Shown one piece after another: positions 43,363 to 52,781 of a stretch of 64,000 nt of DNA; positions within the stretch are counted from its first letter, which is position 1, and each line of letters opens with the position of its first letter. The translations under genes were made by a program, and so were the position numbers. The stretch comes from Gottfriedia acidiceleris. GTDB taxonomy: Bacteria > Bacillota > Bacilli > Bacillales > Bacillaceae_G. The stretch lies in assembly GCF_002128425.1 (NCBI RefSeq), contig NZ_NESS01000001.1:372001-436000 (forward strand). Reading direction: 5' to 3'. Under the pieces are notes generated by a model. That model was given only the letters and a program-made list of their open reading frames with translations. It had not been told where the DNA came from and did not search any database.

Positions 43363-43582
43363 CTTATCCCCCCTATTTCTCTAAGATGTCACATATTTGT
43401 AAATTATCTTACAAATATTACAGTTTGTAAAGGTTTTAGTTCAGGGATCCAAAATGAATTGGGGGCTGAGTATAGTATTTAAGAAAAGCGTTAAATGCTT
43501 GAATAAAGGCAATTCTAAAGGTAATGAATGGTATTGCATAAAAGGCATGAAAAAGAAAGCTCTAAAGAAGAAGATTGCCATC

Positions 43583-44059
43583 CTATTCCTTATTATTTTT
43601 CATATTCCTGTACAGATTGTTTTTTAATATAGCCATGAATCGGTTATTACTATTATCAATCACTTCGAAACCGTATTTGCGATATAAGTTATGAGCATCT
43701 CTTGTGCCAAGCATGAATGTTCGTACAGTTGATAGTTTTTCATAACTCATGATTTGTTCCATTAGCCATTTTGATAAGCCTTGTTTACGATATTCAGGAA
43801 GAATAAATACGTCTGCTAAATAAGCAAATGTTACGCCATCTGATACTACTCTTGCGAAGCCAACTTGGGTTGGTTCATTTTCTTCTGGATTACCCTTGTA
43901 AACACCAAAACAGAAAGATCCATTGATAAATCGATCAATGTACTCATAAGGAATTTCATTTGCCCAATATGAATCTTTGTCTAAAAAGTTATAAATTACC
44001 TCTCTGTTTAATAATTCTTTATTAGTTGATATATAATAACCGTTTTGTTCAACTAGCAT
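43583..44059 (-). CDS. GNAT-family N-acetyltransferase
   Basis: A 158-residue GNAT protein. ADVFILPEYRKQGLSKWLMEQI near residues 85-106 is motif A, with the acetyl-CoA pyrophosphate loop QGLSKW. NLYRKYGFEVID is motif B. The substrate is unknown. AGGGGTG precedes the ATG. It is separated from the bkd operon by a terminator and stands alone. Confidence 0.85.
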   Translation of the reverse strand: MLVEQNGYYISTNKELLNREVIYNFLDKDSYWANEIPYEYIDRFINGSFCFGVYKGNPEENEPTQVGFARVVSDGVTFAYLADVFILPEYRKQGLSKWLMEQIMSYEKLSTVRTFMLGTRDAHNLYRKYGFEVIDNSNNRFMAILKNNLYRNMKNNKE

Positions 44060-44125
44060 AAATTCACACCCCTTTTATTTTATAAAATACAGAATTTTAT
44101 AATTATTCTATCACAAAATACAAAA

Positions 44126-44157
44126 AAACCTTACTCCGTTGTTTTGGAGTAAGGTTT
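44126..44157 (-). terminator. terminator of the bkd operon
   Basis: AAACCTTACTCC 44126-44137 pairs perfectly with GGAGTAAGGTTT 44146-44157, with T behind it on the minus strand, directly after bkdB. Confidence 0.9.
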
Positions 44158-44164
44158 AATATTA

Positions 44165-45511
44165 TTAATATACGTTCGTATTTTCTTTTGTAGTATTTTC
44201 TAAAATTTCTTTTACTCTTCCTAAGAATTTACCACAAATGAATCCGTCAAGTACACGATGATCAAGTGATAAGCATAGGTTAACCATATCGCGAACGCCA
44301 ATCATTCCGTTTACTACAGCAGGACGTTTTACGATGCTTTCAATTTGTAAAATTGCAGCTTGTGGGTAGTTAATAATACCCGCGCTTTGAACACTACCAA
44401 ATGATCCAGTGTTATTAACTGTGAATGTACCACCTTGCATTTCGTCTGATTTTAATTTACCAGTACGAACTTTTGTAGCTAATTCAGTAATTTCACGTGC
44501 AATACCTTTGATTGTTTTCTCATCAGCATTTTTAATTACCGGAACAAATAATGCATCGTCTGTTGCAACAGCGATCGATAAGTTAATATCTTTCTTTTGG
44601 ATGATTTTGTCACCAGCCCACATTGAATTAATCATTGGGTATTCTTTAAGTGCTTGCGCTACAGCTTTAACAAAGAATGCGAAGAATGTTAAAGAGAAAC
44701 CTTCTTTTTTCTTGAAAGAATCTTTAATGCTGTTTCTGTAATTAACTAAGTTTGTAACATCTACTTCGATCATCATCCAAGCGTGTGGTGCTTCATGTTT
44801 ACTGCGTAACATATTTGTTGCAATTGCTTTTCGTACACCTGTAACTGGAATTTCAATATCACCAACTGCTGTAGGAATAACAGGTGCTGGTGCTGCAGCA
44901 GGTGCTTTAGCTACTTCAACAGCAGGAGCAGTTTGTGCTACAGCTGGTTGAGCAGGAGTTTCAACTGCAACAGGTGCTGGTGTCGTTTGAGGAACACCAT
45001 TTGCGATTGCATTTAAAACGTCTTTACGTGTAACGCGACCATTATTTCCTGTGCCAGGAATTAATGAAAGATCAAGATTATTTTCTTGTGCTAAACGAAG
45101 TACAGCTGGAGAAAAACGTACTTTACCTGACTCATCAGTTTTAGCGATTGTTTGAACTGGTGCAGCAGCTACAGGAGTTTGTGCCGGTGCTGGTGCTACT
45201 TGTGCTGGTGCAGCTTTTTCAACTGGTTTCGTTTCTTCGATTGTTGTAGCAGCTACTTCACCAGAAGCACCTTCCACTTCAATCGTACAAATGATTTCAC
45301 CAACAGCTAAAGTTTCACCTTCATTTGCGATTAACTCTTTAATCACGCCAGAAAAAGAAGATGGTACTTCAGCATTAACTTTATCTGTCATAACTTCAGC
45401 AAGTGGATCGTATTTATTTACTCGATCTCCTACTTTTACTAACCAAGTACTGATTGTGCCCTCTGTTACACTTTCACCTAATTGAGGCATTTTAATATTT
45501 TCGATCATCAT
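44165..45511 (-). CDS. bkdB: branched-chain 2-oxoacid dehydrogenase E2 (lipoamide acyltransferase)
   Basis: The E2 core of the branched-chain 2-oxoacid dehydrogenase complex, about 448 residues. A lipoyl domain (residues 1-77) has the lipoylated Lys in VMTDKVNAEVPS. Two Ala/Pro linkers flank the peripheral-subunit-binding domain (FSPAVLRLAQENNLDLSLIPGTGNNGRVTRKDV). The catalytic domain ends with DHRVLDGF. It transfers branched acyl groups to CoA. ATGs at 45511 and 45508 are both possible behind AGGGGG; an earlier TTG covers the SD. It is the last gene of the operon. Confidence 0.92.
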   Translation of the reverse strand: MMIENIKMPQLGESVTEGTISTWLVKVGDRVNKYDPLAEVMTDKVNAEVPSSFSGVIKELIANEGETLAVGEIICTIEVEGASGEVAATTIEETKPVEKAAPAQVAPAPAQTPVAAAPVQTIAKTDESGKVRFSPAVLRLAQENNLDLSLIPGTGNNGRVTRKDVLNAIANGVPQTTPAPVAVETPAQPAVAQTAPAVEVAKAPAAAPAPVIPTAVGDIEIPVTGVRKAIATNMLRSKHEAPHAWMMIEVDVTNLVNYRNSIKDSFKKKEGFSLTFFAFFVKAVAQALKEYPMINSMWAGDKIIQKKDINLSIAVATDDALFVPVIKNADEKTIKGIAREITELATKVRTGKLKSDEMQGGTFTVNNTGSFGSVQSAGIINYPQAAILQIESIVKRPAVVNGMIGVRDMVNLCLSLDHRVLDGFICGKFLGRVKEILENTTKENTNVY

Positions 45512-45538
45512 TATGTCCCCCTTTTTCAAACAGTGCCA

Positions 45539-46522
45539 TTAAAATGCTGCAAGTTCTCTAGCCGCTTTTTCTACCTTATCTGGATTAACCATGAAGAATT
45601 TTTCCATTGTAGGAGAATAAGGCATTGCCGGAACATCAGGGCCAGCAAGGCGAGCGATTGGCGCATCTAAGTCAAATAAGCAATTTTCAGCAATAATTGC
45701 TGCAACTTCGCTCATTACACTTCCTTCTTTATTATCTTCAGTTAATAATAAAACTTTTCCTGTTTTAGAAGCAGCTTCGATAATAGATTCTTTATCTAAT
45801 GGATAAATTGTACGTAAGTCTAAAACATGAACAGAAATGCCATCTTGAGCTAACTTTTCAGCAGCTTGAAGAGCAAAATGTACACATAATCCGTAAGTGA
45901 TGATTGTGATATCTTCACCTTCACGTTTTACATCAGCTTTACCAATTGGAAGTACATAATCAGTCTCAGGTACTTCACCTTTAATTAAACGATAAGCACG
46001 TTTATGTTCAAAGAAAATTACTGGGTCATTATCACGAATTGCTGCTTTTAATAATCCTTTAACATCATAAGGAGTAGAAGGCATTACAATTTTCAAACCT
46101 GGTTGACCTGCAAATACCTTCTCAACAGATTGAGAGTGATAAAGTGCACCGTGAACACCGCCTCCATAAGGAGCACGAATTGTAATAGGACAAGTCCAGT
46201 CATTGTTTGAACGATAACGAATTCTTGATGCCTCAGAAATAATTTGGTTTACTGCAGGCATAATGAAATCAGCAAATTGCATTTCAGCTACTGGTCTTAG
46301 TCCGTACATTGCAGCACCAATACCAACACCCGCAATTGCAGATTCTGCAAGTGGTGTATCTAATACACGATCCTCACCAAATTGATCATACAGACCATGA
46401 GTCGCTTTAAATACTCCACCTTTTAATCCAACATCTTCCCCTAATACAAATACCTTTGGATCGCGTTCCATTTCCTCTTTTAACGCTAAAGTTACTGCAT
46501 CTATATAAGAAATTACTGCCAT
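45539..46522 (-). CDS. bkdAB: branched-chain 2-oxoacid dehydrogenase E1 beta
   Basis: A 327-residue E1 beta subunit. ALKEEMERDPKVFVLGEDVG near the start, ADFIMPAVNQIISEASRIRYRS, and RAPYGGGVHGALYHSQSVE are family blocks. The C-terminal transketolase-like domain binds E2. With E1 alpha it decarboxylates 2-oxoisocaproate, 2-oxoisovalerate and 2-oxo-3-methylvalerate using thiamine diphosphate. GAGGGGG precedes the ATG, 16 bases behind bkdAA. Confidence 0.93.
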   Translation of the reverse strand: MAVISYIDAVTLALKEEMERDPKVFVLGEDVGLKGGVFKATHGLYDQFGEDRVLDTPLAESAIAGVGIGAAMYGLRPVAEMQFADFIMPAVNQIISEASRIRYRSNNDWTCPITIRAPYGGGVHGALYHSQSVEKVFAGQPGLKIVMPSTPYDVKGLLKAAIRDNDPVIFFEHKRAYRLIKGEVPETDYVLPIGKADVKREGEDITIITYGLCVHFALQAAEKLAQDGISVHVLDLRTIYPLDKESIIEAASKTGKVLLLTEDNKEGSVMSEVAAIIAENCLFDLDAPIARLAGPDVPAMPYSPTMEKFFMVNPDKVEKAARELAAF

Positions 46523-46538
46523 ATTGTCCTACCCCCTC

Positions 46539-47546
46539 TTATTTCTCTTCGTAAACAAACTTCAATGCGTGCTCAGGTGCAGCATATGGAGCGTTCTCTG
46601 CATAATCTGTTGCTTCATCAACTGTTTTTTTCATTTTAGCATCCATTGCTTTTTCGATTTCTTCAGTAAGTACTCCAACTTCACGTAAATACGTACCAAA
46701 TGTATATAAGCAATCTTTACTTTTAGCTTCTTCTACTTCTTCGCGTGAACGGTAGATGCGATCATCATCATCACTAGAGTGTGCAGTTAGACGATATGAT
46801 ACAGCTTCAATTAAAGTAGGACCTTCTCCACGACGAGCTCGCTCAACCGCTTCTTTCGTAACACGGTACACTTCTAATGGATCATTTCCATCTACAGTAA
46901 ATCCTGGCATTCCATATCCAATTGCACGATCTGATACTTTTTCACAAGCTAATTGTTTTTCTATAGGTACTGAAATAGCATACTTATTATTTTCACAGAA
47001 GAAAATTACTGGTAGCTTATGTACTCCAGCAAAGTTAGCTCCTTCATGGAAATCACCTTGGTTAGAAGAACCTTCACCAAATGAAACCCATGATACGATA
47101 TCTTTACCTTCCATTTTAGCAGCTAATGAAACACCTACTGCGTGTGGAACCTGTGTAGTAACTGGTGATGAACCAGTAACGATACGATTCTTCTTTTGTC
47201 CAAAGTGACCTGGCATTTGACGTCCACCAGAGTTTGGATCTTCAGCTTTTGCAAAACCTGATAACATTAATTCTGTAGGTGTCATACCAAATTGTAAAAC
47301 AACACCCATATCTCGGTAATAAGGTAATACATAATCTTTTGTATTATCTAAAGCATAAGCCGATCCTACTTGTGCTGCTTCTTGACCTTGACAAGAAATA
47401 ACGAACGGAATTTTACCAGCACGATTTAATAACCACATACGTTCATCAAGACGACGTGCTAATAACATTGTTTCATACATACTTAAGACGTCATCATTCG
47501 ATAAACCAAGTTGTTCATGACGGTTTGAAGTTGTAACCTTTTCCAT
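46539..47546 (-). CDS. bkdAA: branched-chain 2-oxoacid dehydrogenase E1 alpha
   Basis: A 335-residue E1 alpha subunit. The thiamine diphosphate motif appears as SFGEGSSNQGDFHEGANFAGVHKLPVIFFCENN, matching the GDG...NN pattern. ARRGEGPTLIEAVSYRLTAHSSDDD carries the phosphorylation-loop analogue. AGGGGGAT precedes the ATG. A 324-base gap separates it from lpdV upstream, much longer than the other gaps in the operon. Confidence 0.93.
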   Translation of the reverse strand: MEKVTTSNRHEQLGLSNDDVLSMYETMLLARRLDERMWLLNRAGKIPFVISCQGQEAAQVGSAYALDNTKDYVLPYYRDMGVVLQFGMTPTELMLSGFAKAEDPNSGGRQMPGHFGQKKNRIVTGSSPVTTQVPHAVGVSLAAKMEGKDIVSWVSFGEGSSNQGDFHEGANFAGVHKLPVIFFCENNKYAISVPIEKQLACEKVSDRAIGYGMPGFTVDGNDPLEVYRVTKEAVERARRGEGPTLIEAVSYRLTAHSSDDDDRIYRSREEVEEAKSKDCLYTFGTYLREVGVLTEEIEKAMDAKMKKTVDEATDYAENAPYAAPEHALKFVYEEK

Positions 47547-47722
47547 AAAATATCCCCCTAAATTTTAAATGTGGAATCTTTTGTAACAGCTCTGTTTGGC
47601 ATATGACAGTTATCTGTTATGGTTAAATTAAAACCTTTTATGATAGTTGAAATATGACACATGAGCTAAAAGTTTATAACTAGACATATTGTGAACTTAA
47701 GTCGCGATCAACCACGACAAGC

Positions 47723-47775
47723 ATAAGTCGAATACCGATAGAGGCTCTAGAAACCTTTATTGGTATTCGGCTTAT
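47723..47775 (+). repeat. 22-bp inverted repeat between lpdV and bkdAA
   Basis: Arms 47723-47744 and 47754-47775 pair over all 22 positions if transcribed from the plus strand (three of them G-U), around the loop CTCTAGAAA. Transcribed from the minus (bkd) strand, those three pairs become A-C mismatches. The core is CGAATACC/GGTATTCG. Confidence 0.75.
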
Positions 47776-47830
47776 AACATGGCTGGGGCGAACATCTGTA
47801 AAGAACACCACAATATGAGTTAGTAGAGAT

Positions 47831-47859
47831 GAAATGTAGAGAATTAATCTCTACATTTC
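47831..47859 (-). terminator. hairpin behind lpdV (weak terminator or processing site)
   Basis: GAAATGTAGAG 47831-47841 pairs with CTCTACATTTC 47849-47859. On the minus strand no T-run follows, so it may be a stability or partial-termination hairpin rather than a full terminator. Confidence 0.5.
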
Positions 47860-47870
47860 AATATTTTAAA

Positions 47871-49292
47871 TTAAGAATGTATTGCTAATCCTTCTACAGC
47901 AAGTGCTGCTTCACCAATAGCTTCTGATAATGAAGGATGAGGATGAATTGTATGAGAAATTTCCCAAGCAGTTGCATCTAATACTCTTGCTAAACCTGCT
48001 TCAGAGATCATATCAGTTACGTGAGGTCCAATCATATGAACACCTAAAAGATCATTAGTCTCTTCATCAACAATTATTTTTACAAACCCATCATGTTCAC
48101 CGTAAACTAAAGCTTTACCGATTGCACGGAATGAGAATTTTCCTTTTTTAACTGTATAACCTTTTTCTTTTGCTTCACGTTCAGTTAAACCTACAGATGC
48201 AACTTCTGGATTACTATAAACACACTTACTAACCATTGTTGGATCTAGTGGAAGTGGTGTTTTACCAGCGATATGCTCAACTGCAATAGTACCTTCTCTT
48301 GAAGCAACATGCGCTAATTGTAAGCCACCAATTACATCACCGATCGCATAAATATGTGATTCTTTTGTTTGGTAATTAGCATTTGTTTGGATAAAGCCAT
48401 TTTCAACTACGATGTCAGTATTTTCTAATCCGATTCCTTCAACATTCGCTTGACGACCAACAGATACTAACATTTTTTCAGCAGTGAAAGATTTCTCAGT
48501 ATCTTTATGAAGAGCATTAATTCTTACACCGTTATCGATTACTAAAGTTTCAGCTAAAACTTTAGCATCAGTAACTAATTTAATACCTTTTTTCTTTAAT
48601 AATCTAGTCATTTCTTTAGAAATTTCTTCGTCTTCTAAAGGTAAAATAGTTTTACTATACTCGATTACTGTTACATCAACACCAAAATCTGCTAACATTG
48701 AAGCCCACTCAATACCGATTACACCGCCACCAACGATAATAATTGACTCAGGAAGTGACTCCATTTTTAACGCTTCATCAGATGACATTACATGCTCACC
48801 ATCAATAGTTAATCCAGGTAAAGACTTTGGTCTTGAACCAGTTGCGACTAATACGTTTTTAGGAATTAGCATTTCGTTCTCGCTACCATCGTTCATTTCT
48901 ACTGAAATAGTTCCTGGCATTGGAGAGAAGATAGAAGGTCCTAAAATACGACCTAATCCATTGTATACATCAATTTTCCCTTGTTTCATTAAGTGTTCAA
49001 CACCTTTATGAAGCCCGGCAACGATATTTTCTTTTCTTTGTTGTACTTTGCTAAAATTTAATGTTACGCCTGATGTTTCAACACCAAACTCTTCACTTTT
49101 CTTAGCAGTTGAAAAAACTTCCGCACTACGTAGTAATGCTTTACTTGGAATACAGCCTGCATGTAAGCAAGTTCCACCTAGTTTATTTTTTTCTACTACC
49201 GCTACTTTTAATCCTAATTGAGAAGCACGAATAGCAGCTACATAGCCACCTGTACCGCCACCGAGTACGACTAAATCATATTCTGTTGCCAT
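47871..49292 (-). CDS. lpdV: dihydrolipoyl dehydrogenase (E3) of the bkd complex
   Basis: A 473-residue flavoprotein. The FAD motif is LVVLGGGTGGYVAAIRASQLG, the redox disulfide GGTCLHAGCIPSKALL near residue 40, the NAD motif IIVGGGVIGIEWASM near 180, and the C-terminal HPHPSLSEA active-site His/Glu. It reoxidises the lipoyl groups of E2. GAGGAG precedes the ATG, 19 bases behind buk. Confidence 0.93.
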   Translation of the reverse strand: MATEYDLVVLGGGTGGYVAAIRASQLGLKVAVVEKNKLGGTCLHAGCIPSKALLRSAEVFSTAKKSEEFGVETSGVTLNFSKVQQRKENIVAGLHKGVEHLMKQGKIDVYNGLGRILGPSIFSPMPGTISVEMNDGSENEMLIPKNVLVATGSRPKSLPGLTIDGEHVMSSDEALKMESLPESIIIVGGGVIGIEWASMLADFGVDVTVIEYSKTILPLEDEEISKEMTRLLKKKGIKLVTDAKVLAETLVIDNGVRINALHKDTEKSFTAEKMLVSVGRQANVEGIGLENTDIVVENGFIQTNANYQTKESHIYAIGDVIGGLQLAHVASREGTIAVEHIAGKTPLPLDPTMVSKCVYSNPEVASVGLTEREAKEKGYTVKKGKFSFRAIGKALVYGEHDGFVKIIVDEETNDLLGVHMIGPHVTDMISEAGLARVLDATAWEISHTIHPHPSLSEAIGEAALAVEGLAIHS

Positions 49293-49311
49293 GATGAAAT
49301 TCTCCTCACAT

Positions 49312-50406
49312 TTATACTAAAGATTTAACTGCAAATTCTCCAGGATAGATTTTTGCTTCTTCTTCTTCTCGAAGTACGCGAAGTGCACCTTCACAAAGAG
49401 CTTGAAGTTCATTTTCACCTGGTAAAACAATTACACGTGCCATCCATTTAACTCTTTTTGTTATTTCATTAACAATAAAATCACTATAAGCAATTCCACC
49501 TGTTAATATAATTGCATCAATATTGCCTTCAAGAACAGCTGCCGCACTTCCAATTTCTTTTGCGACTTGGTAAGCCATTGCTTCATATACTAAAGCAGCT
49601 TTTTCGTCACCATCTTCAATCATGTTTTCTACTTTAATTGCATCAGCTGTTCCAAGATAGCTAACTAACCCACCTTGACCAACCATCATTTTTTGAACTT
49701 CGTTAATATAGTAGTCACCAGAGTAACAAAGTTTTATTAAATCACCAATTGGTACAGTTCCAGCTCGCTCTGGACTGAAAGGTCCTTCACCATCTAAACC
49801 GTTATTTACGTCGATAACACGTCCTTTTTTATGAGCACCAACACTCACACCTCCACCCATGTGGGCGATAATAAGGTTTAAATCGTTATATGACTGTTCT
49901 AGCTGTTTTGACACTTTTCGTGCTACAGCTTTTTGGTTTAATGCATGGAAAACACTTCTTCTTTCCATAATTGATTGTCCGCTGATTCTTGCAACTGGCT
50001 CTAATTCATCTACAACTACTGGATCAACGATAAATGCTGGAATGTTTAGTCCTTGCGCAATCTCGTTAGCAATGATACCACCAAGATTTGAAGCATGCTG
50101 ACCACTATAACCAATTTTTAAATCTTCTAACATGATTTCATTTACTGCATAAGTTCCACCTTCGATTGGTCTAAGTAATCCACCTCGACCACATACAGCA
50201 CTTAATTTAGAAATATTAATACCTTCTTTGTGTAATACCTCTAAAATCACATTTTTTCTAAATTCATATTGATCAATTATTGTTTTGTATTTATTTAATT
50301 CTTCATCGTCATGGCGTATTGTTTGTTCAAAAATTGGCTTTTCATCATCAAATACACCAACCTTTGTGGATGTGCTGCCAGGATTAATTACTAAAATACG
50401 ATGCAT
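49312..50406 (-). CDS. buk: butyrate kinase
   Basis: A 364-residue ASKHA-fold kinase. [17 protein letters not shown] is the phosphate-1 motif, [35 protein letters not shown] is the acetokinase-family signature, and [11 protein letters not shown] the adenosine motif. It makes ATP and a short or branched acid from the acyl phosphate produced by Ptb. The ATG at 50406 has GGGAGAG eight bases upstream. A hairpin separates it from bcd. Confidence 0.92.
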   Translation of the reverse strand: MHRILVINPGSTSTKVGVFDDEKPIFEQTIRHDDEELNKYKTIIDQYEFRKNVILEVLHKEGINISKLSAVCGRGGLLRPIEGGTYAVNEIMLEDLKIGYSGQHASNLGGIIANEIAQGLNIPAFIVDPVVVDELEPVARISGQSIMERRSVFHALNQKAVARKVSKQLEQSYNDLNLIIAHMGGGVSVGAHKKGRVIDVNNGLDGEGPFSPERAGTVPIGDLIKLCYSGDYYINEVQKMMVGQGGLVSYLGTADAIKVENMIEDGDEKAALVYEAMAYQVAKEIGSAAAVLEGNIDAIILTGGIAYSDFIVNEITKRVKWMARVIVLPGENELQALCEGALRVLREEEEAKIYPGEFAVKSLV

Positions 50407-50449
50407 TGTCAACACTCTCCCTTCTAAGTTTACCTTACCTTTATAACTA

Positions 50450-50485
50450 GAAAGAAAGAGGTACTATTATTTCACTCTTTCTTTC
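50450..50485 (-). terminator. intercistronic hairpin between bcd and buk
   Basis: GAAAGAAAGAG 50450-50460 pairs with CTCTTTCTTTC 50475-50485. No T-run follows on the minus strand, so partial termination or mRNA protection is more likely than a full stop. Confidence 0.5.
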
Positions 50486-50527
50486 CATCTAAAAAATAAA
50501 GGAATTTTTAATTAAAATTTATTTCAA

Positions 50528-51622
50528 TTATCTTCTGCTTAAGATGTTATGACCATTTGATAAGAATTGGCTACGAGATTTTGCCATTGTAGCAATACGC
50601 TCTTCAGCTAAACGGTCAGCAGCTAAATATGTTGGAATACCGTCACGTTTTGAAATTTCGATAACTTTTGCAATGTTATCATATAAGCCTTCAACTTTTT
50701 TCATTGCACGGTCGTAGTTATATCCATATAACTCATCAGCAACGTTGATTACTCCACCAGAATTGATTACGTAGTCAGGAGCATAAACGATTCCTAATTC
50801 ATGGATTAAATCACCATGACGTGTTTCTTTTAATTGGTTATTTGCAGAACCTGCAATAACTTTCGCTTTTAATTGTGGGATTGTTTTATCGTTAATTGTT
50901 GCACCTAATGCACATGGTGCATAAATATCACATTCTACTCCATAAATATCATCTGGATCTACAGCTGTAGCACCAAATGCTTCTACTGCACGTTGTACAG
51001 CTTCTTTGTTGATATCCGTTACGATTAATTGAGCACCTTCTTCGTGTAAGTACTCGCAAAGGCTGTAAGCAACATTACCAACACCTTGTACTGCAATTTT
51101 TTTACCTTCTAAGCTGTCAGTACCAAATGCTTCTTTTGCAGCAGCCTTCATACCACGGTATACACCAAATGCAGTAACTGGAGATGGATTACCCGAAGAA
51201 CCGAATGATGGTGAAATACCAGTTACATAATCAGTTTCTTCGTGGATTAAATCCATATCTGCAACAGTAGTACCCACGTCCTCAGCAGTAATATAACGAC
51301 CATTTAAGCCTTGGATATAACGACCAAATGCACGGAACATTGCTTCGTTTTTATCTTTACGTGGATCACCGATGATTACAGTTTTTCCTCCACCTAAGTT
51401 TAAGCCAGCAGCAGCATTTTTATAAGTCATACCTTTTGCTAAACGTAGAGCATCTTCAATTGCAGCTTCTTCTGATTCGTAAGTCCACATTCTTGTTCCA
51501 CCTAATGCTGGACCTAATGTAGTATCGTGGATAGCAATAATTGCTTTTAATCCTGATTCTTTATCTTGGCAGAAAACAACTTGCTCATAATCATAAGTTT
51601 CTAAGTATTTGAAGATTTCCAT
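50528..51622 (-). CDS. bcd: leucine (branched-chain amino acid) dehydrogenase
   Basis: A 364-residue NAD-dependent amino acid dehydrogenase. The catalytic Lys lies in [40 protein letters not shown] near residue 80, and [19 protein letters not shown] near 173 is the Rossmann NAD site. It oxidatively deaminates Leu, Val and Ile to the 2-oxoacids used by the Bkd complex. AAGGGAG precedes the ATG. It lies 30 bases behind ptb. Confidence 0.93.
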   Translation of the reverse strand: MEIFKYLETYDYEQVVFCQDKESGLKAIIAIHDTTLGPALGGTRMWTYESEEAAIEDALRLAKGMTYKNAAAGLNLGGGKTVIIGDPRKDKNEAMFRAFGRYIQGLNGRYITAEDVGTTVADMDLIHEETDYVTGISPSFGSSGNPSPVTAFGVYRGMKAAAKEAFGTDSLEGKKIAVQGVGNVAYSLCEYLHEEGAQLIVTDINKEAVQRAVEAFGATAVDPDDIYGVECDIYAPCALGATINDKTIPQLKAKVIAGSANNQLKETRHGDLIHELGIVYAPDYVINSGGVINVADELYGYNYDRAMKKVEGLYDNIAKVIEISKRDGIPTYLAADRLAEERIATMAKSRSQFLSNGHNILSRR

Positions 51623-51652
51623 TTAATAACAGCTCCCTTAAAATGTGTAAGT

Positions 51653-52558
51653 TTAGTTTTTAGAATTACATATAGCTAAAGCTAATGAATATAATTTTGT
51701 CATTGCAGAGTCTGAACGCGATGTTAAAACAATCGGTGCTTTTGCTCCAGCAATAAGTGCAGCCACTTCTGAGTTTGCCATAAAGACTAATGATTTATAT
51801 AAAATATTTCCAGTTTCTATTGTAGGTACTAATAAAATATCAGCTCGCCCAGCAACTTCTCCAGTTAAGCCTTTATGTTCAGCTGCTTCAACAGAAATGG
51901 CATTATCAAGCGCTAATGGTCCATCAACAATACAATTATTAATTTGTCCTCTTGTATTCATGACAGTTAGTGATGCTGCATCTAGTGTTGCTTGCATTGC
52001 AGGATTTACTACTTCAACAGCTGCCAGTACAGCAACTTTAGGGGTCTCTATTCCTACTTTCCTTGCAATTTCAACACTGTTTTCAATAATTTTCACCTTT
52101 TGATCTAAAGTAGGTGCAATGTTCATCGCAGCATCCGTTACGATTACTGCATTTTCTCTACCTGGTACGTCGAATATTGCTACATGCGATAAAACATTTT
52201 TATCTCTTAAACCATATTCTTTGTTCAATACTTCTTTTAGAAGAACTGACGATGAAAGATTACCTTTCATTACAATTGAAGCTTCACCAGAGCGAACAGC
52301 TACAACTGCATTTTTAGCAGCTTCTTTGTTTGAATGAGAATGAACAATTTTTAGTCTTTCTGCAAATTGTTCGTTTTTTAATAAATCTTCATACATTTCA
52401 TAGATAGCTTGCTCGTTTCCGAAAAGTAAAAAATTTGCTAAATCATTATCTAACGCAATTGAAACTGCTTCTTTTACTTCGAAGTCTTCAGCAACAGCTA
52501 CAGCTACAGTTTGCCTCGAATGATTTTTCGCGCGTAACATTATATCTTTTAAATTCAT
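51653..52558 (-). CDS. ptb: phosphate butyryltransferase
   Basis: A 301-residue enzyme of the phosphate acetyl/butyryltransferase family. GEASIVMKGNLSSSVLLKEVLNKEYGLR near 90, HVAIFDVPGRENAVIVTDAAMNIAPTL and LLVPTIETGNILYKSLVFM are family blocks. It converts branched acyl-CoA and phosphate to acyl phosphate for Buk. It is the first gene of the operon, behind the sigma-54 promoter. AAGGAAGG precedes the ATG. Confidence 0.92.
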   Translation of the reverse strand: MNLKDIMLRAKNHSRQTVAVAVAEDFEVKEAVSIALDNDLANFLLFGNEQAIYEMYEDLLKNEQFAERLKIVHSHSNKEAAKNAVVAVRSGEASIVMKGNLSSSVLLKEVLNKEYGLRDKNVLSHVAIFDVPGRENAVIVTDAAMNIAPTLDQKVKIIENSVEIARKVGIETPKVAVLAAVEVVNPAMQATLDAASLTVMNTRGQINNCIVDGPLALDNAISVEAAEHKGLTGEVAGRADILLVPTIETGNILYKSLVFMANSEVAALIAGAKAPIVLTSRSDSAMTKLYSLALAICNSKN

Positions 52559-52594
52559 TGAAAGCCCTTCCTTTCATCCCCCTGCACTTTATAA

Positions 52595-52610
52595 AGCAAT
52601 TAGCGTGCCA
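52595..52610 (-). promoter_or_regulatory. sigma-54 (-24/-12) promoter of the ptb-bkd operon
   Basis: On the minus strand, TGGCAC (52610-52605), five bases, then TTGCT (52599-52595) give an essentially consensus sigma-54 promoter. It lies about 37 bases before the ptb ATG. The sigma-54 activator gene bkdR is directly upstream, so BkdR control is nearly certain. Confidence 0.92.
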
Positions 52611-52628
52611 ACTTTTCAAAAAGGATCG

Positions 52629-52648
52629 AACTATTTTTAAAAATAGTT
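52629..52648. promoter_or_regulatory. 20-bp perfect palindrome upstream of the sigma-54 promoter
   Basis: AACTATTTTTAAAAATAGTT is a perfect palindrome about 20 bases upstream of the -24 element. It could be a bend, an operator, or part of an upstream regulatory site. Confidence 0.5.
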
Positions 52649-52672
52649 GAAAAGCCTTACATTTCCAACATT

Positions 52673-52689
52673 CTAGTACCAGGTACTAG
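52673..52689. promoter_or_regulatory. candidate BkdR upstream activating site
   Basis: CTAGTAC-CAG-GTACTAG is a perfect 7-bp inverted repeat about 65 bases upstream of the -24 element, the usual distance for enhancer-binding protein sites. Binding by BkdR is inference. Confidence 0.55.
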
Positions 52690-52757
52690 TAACACCAATA
52701 AATCTATTCTACAACAATATTTTGAAAAATGACAGTAATTGTATGCAAAAACATTCA

Positions 52758-52781
52758 TAGCACGCAAATTATTGCGTGCTA
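52758..52781. terminator. hairpin overlapping the bkdR stop codon
   Basis: TAGCACGCAA 52758-52767 pairs with TTGCGTGCTA 52772-52781. The TAA of bkdR lies in the loop. The plus side has six T; the minus side has a T-run only after several other bases. Confidence 0.6.

Larger units (their letters stand above)
47547..47870. other. long intercistronic gap in the bkd operon
   Basis: This gap has no gene. It holds an almost perfect long hairpin (47723-47775), a second hairpin right behind the lpdV stop (47831-47859), and short palindromes such as ACAGTTATCTGT near 47609. All other intercistronic gaps in the operon are about 10-110 bases. An inserted element or an RNA-processing signal is likely. 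Confidence 0.6.

Noticed and set aside
43454-43627. 57-codon plus-strand frame (MNWGLSIVFKKSVKCL...) between the MFS and GNAT genes
   Set aside because: Only a weak AGGGA precedes it, it overlaps the end of the GNAT gene on the other strand, and it has no recognisable features beyond a hydrophobic tail. Not strong enough to call.
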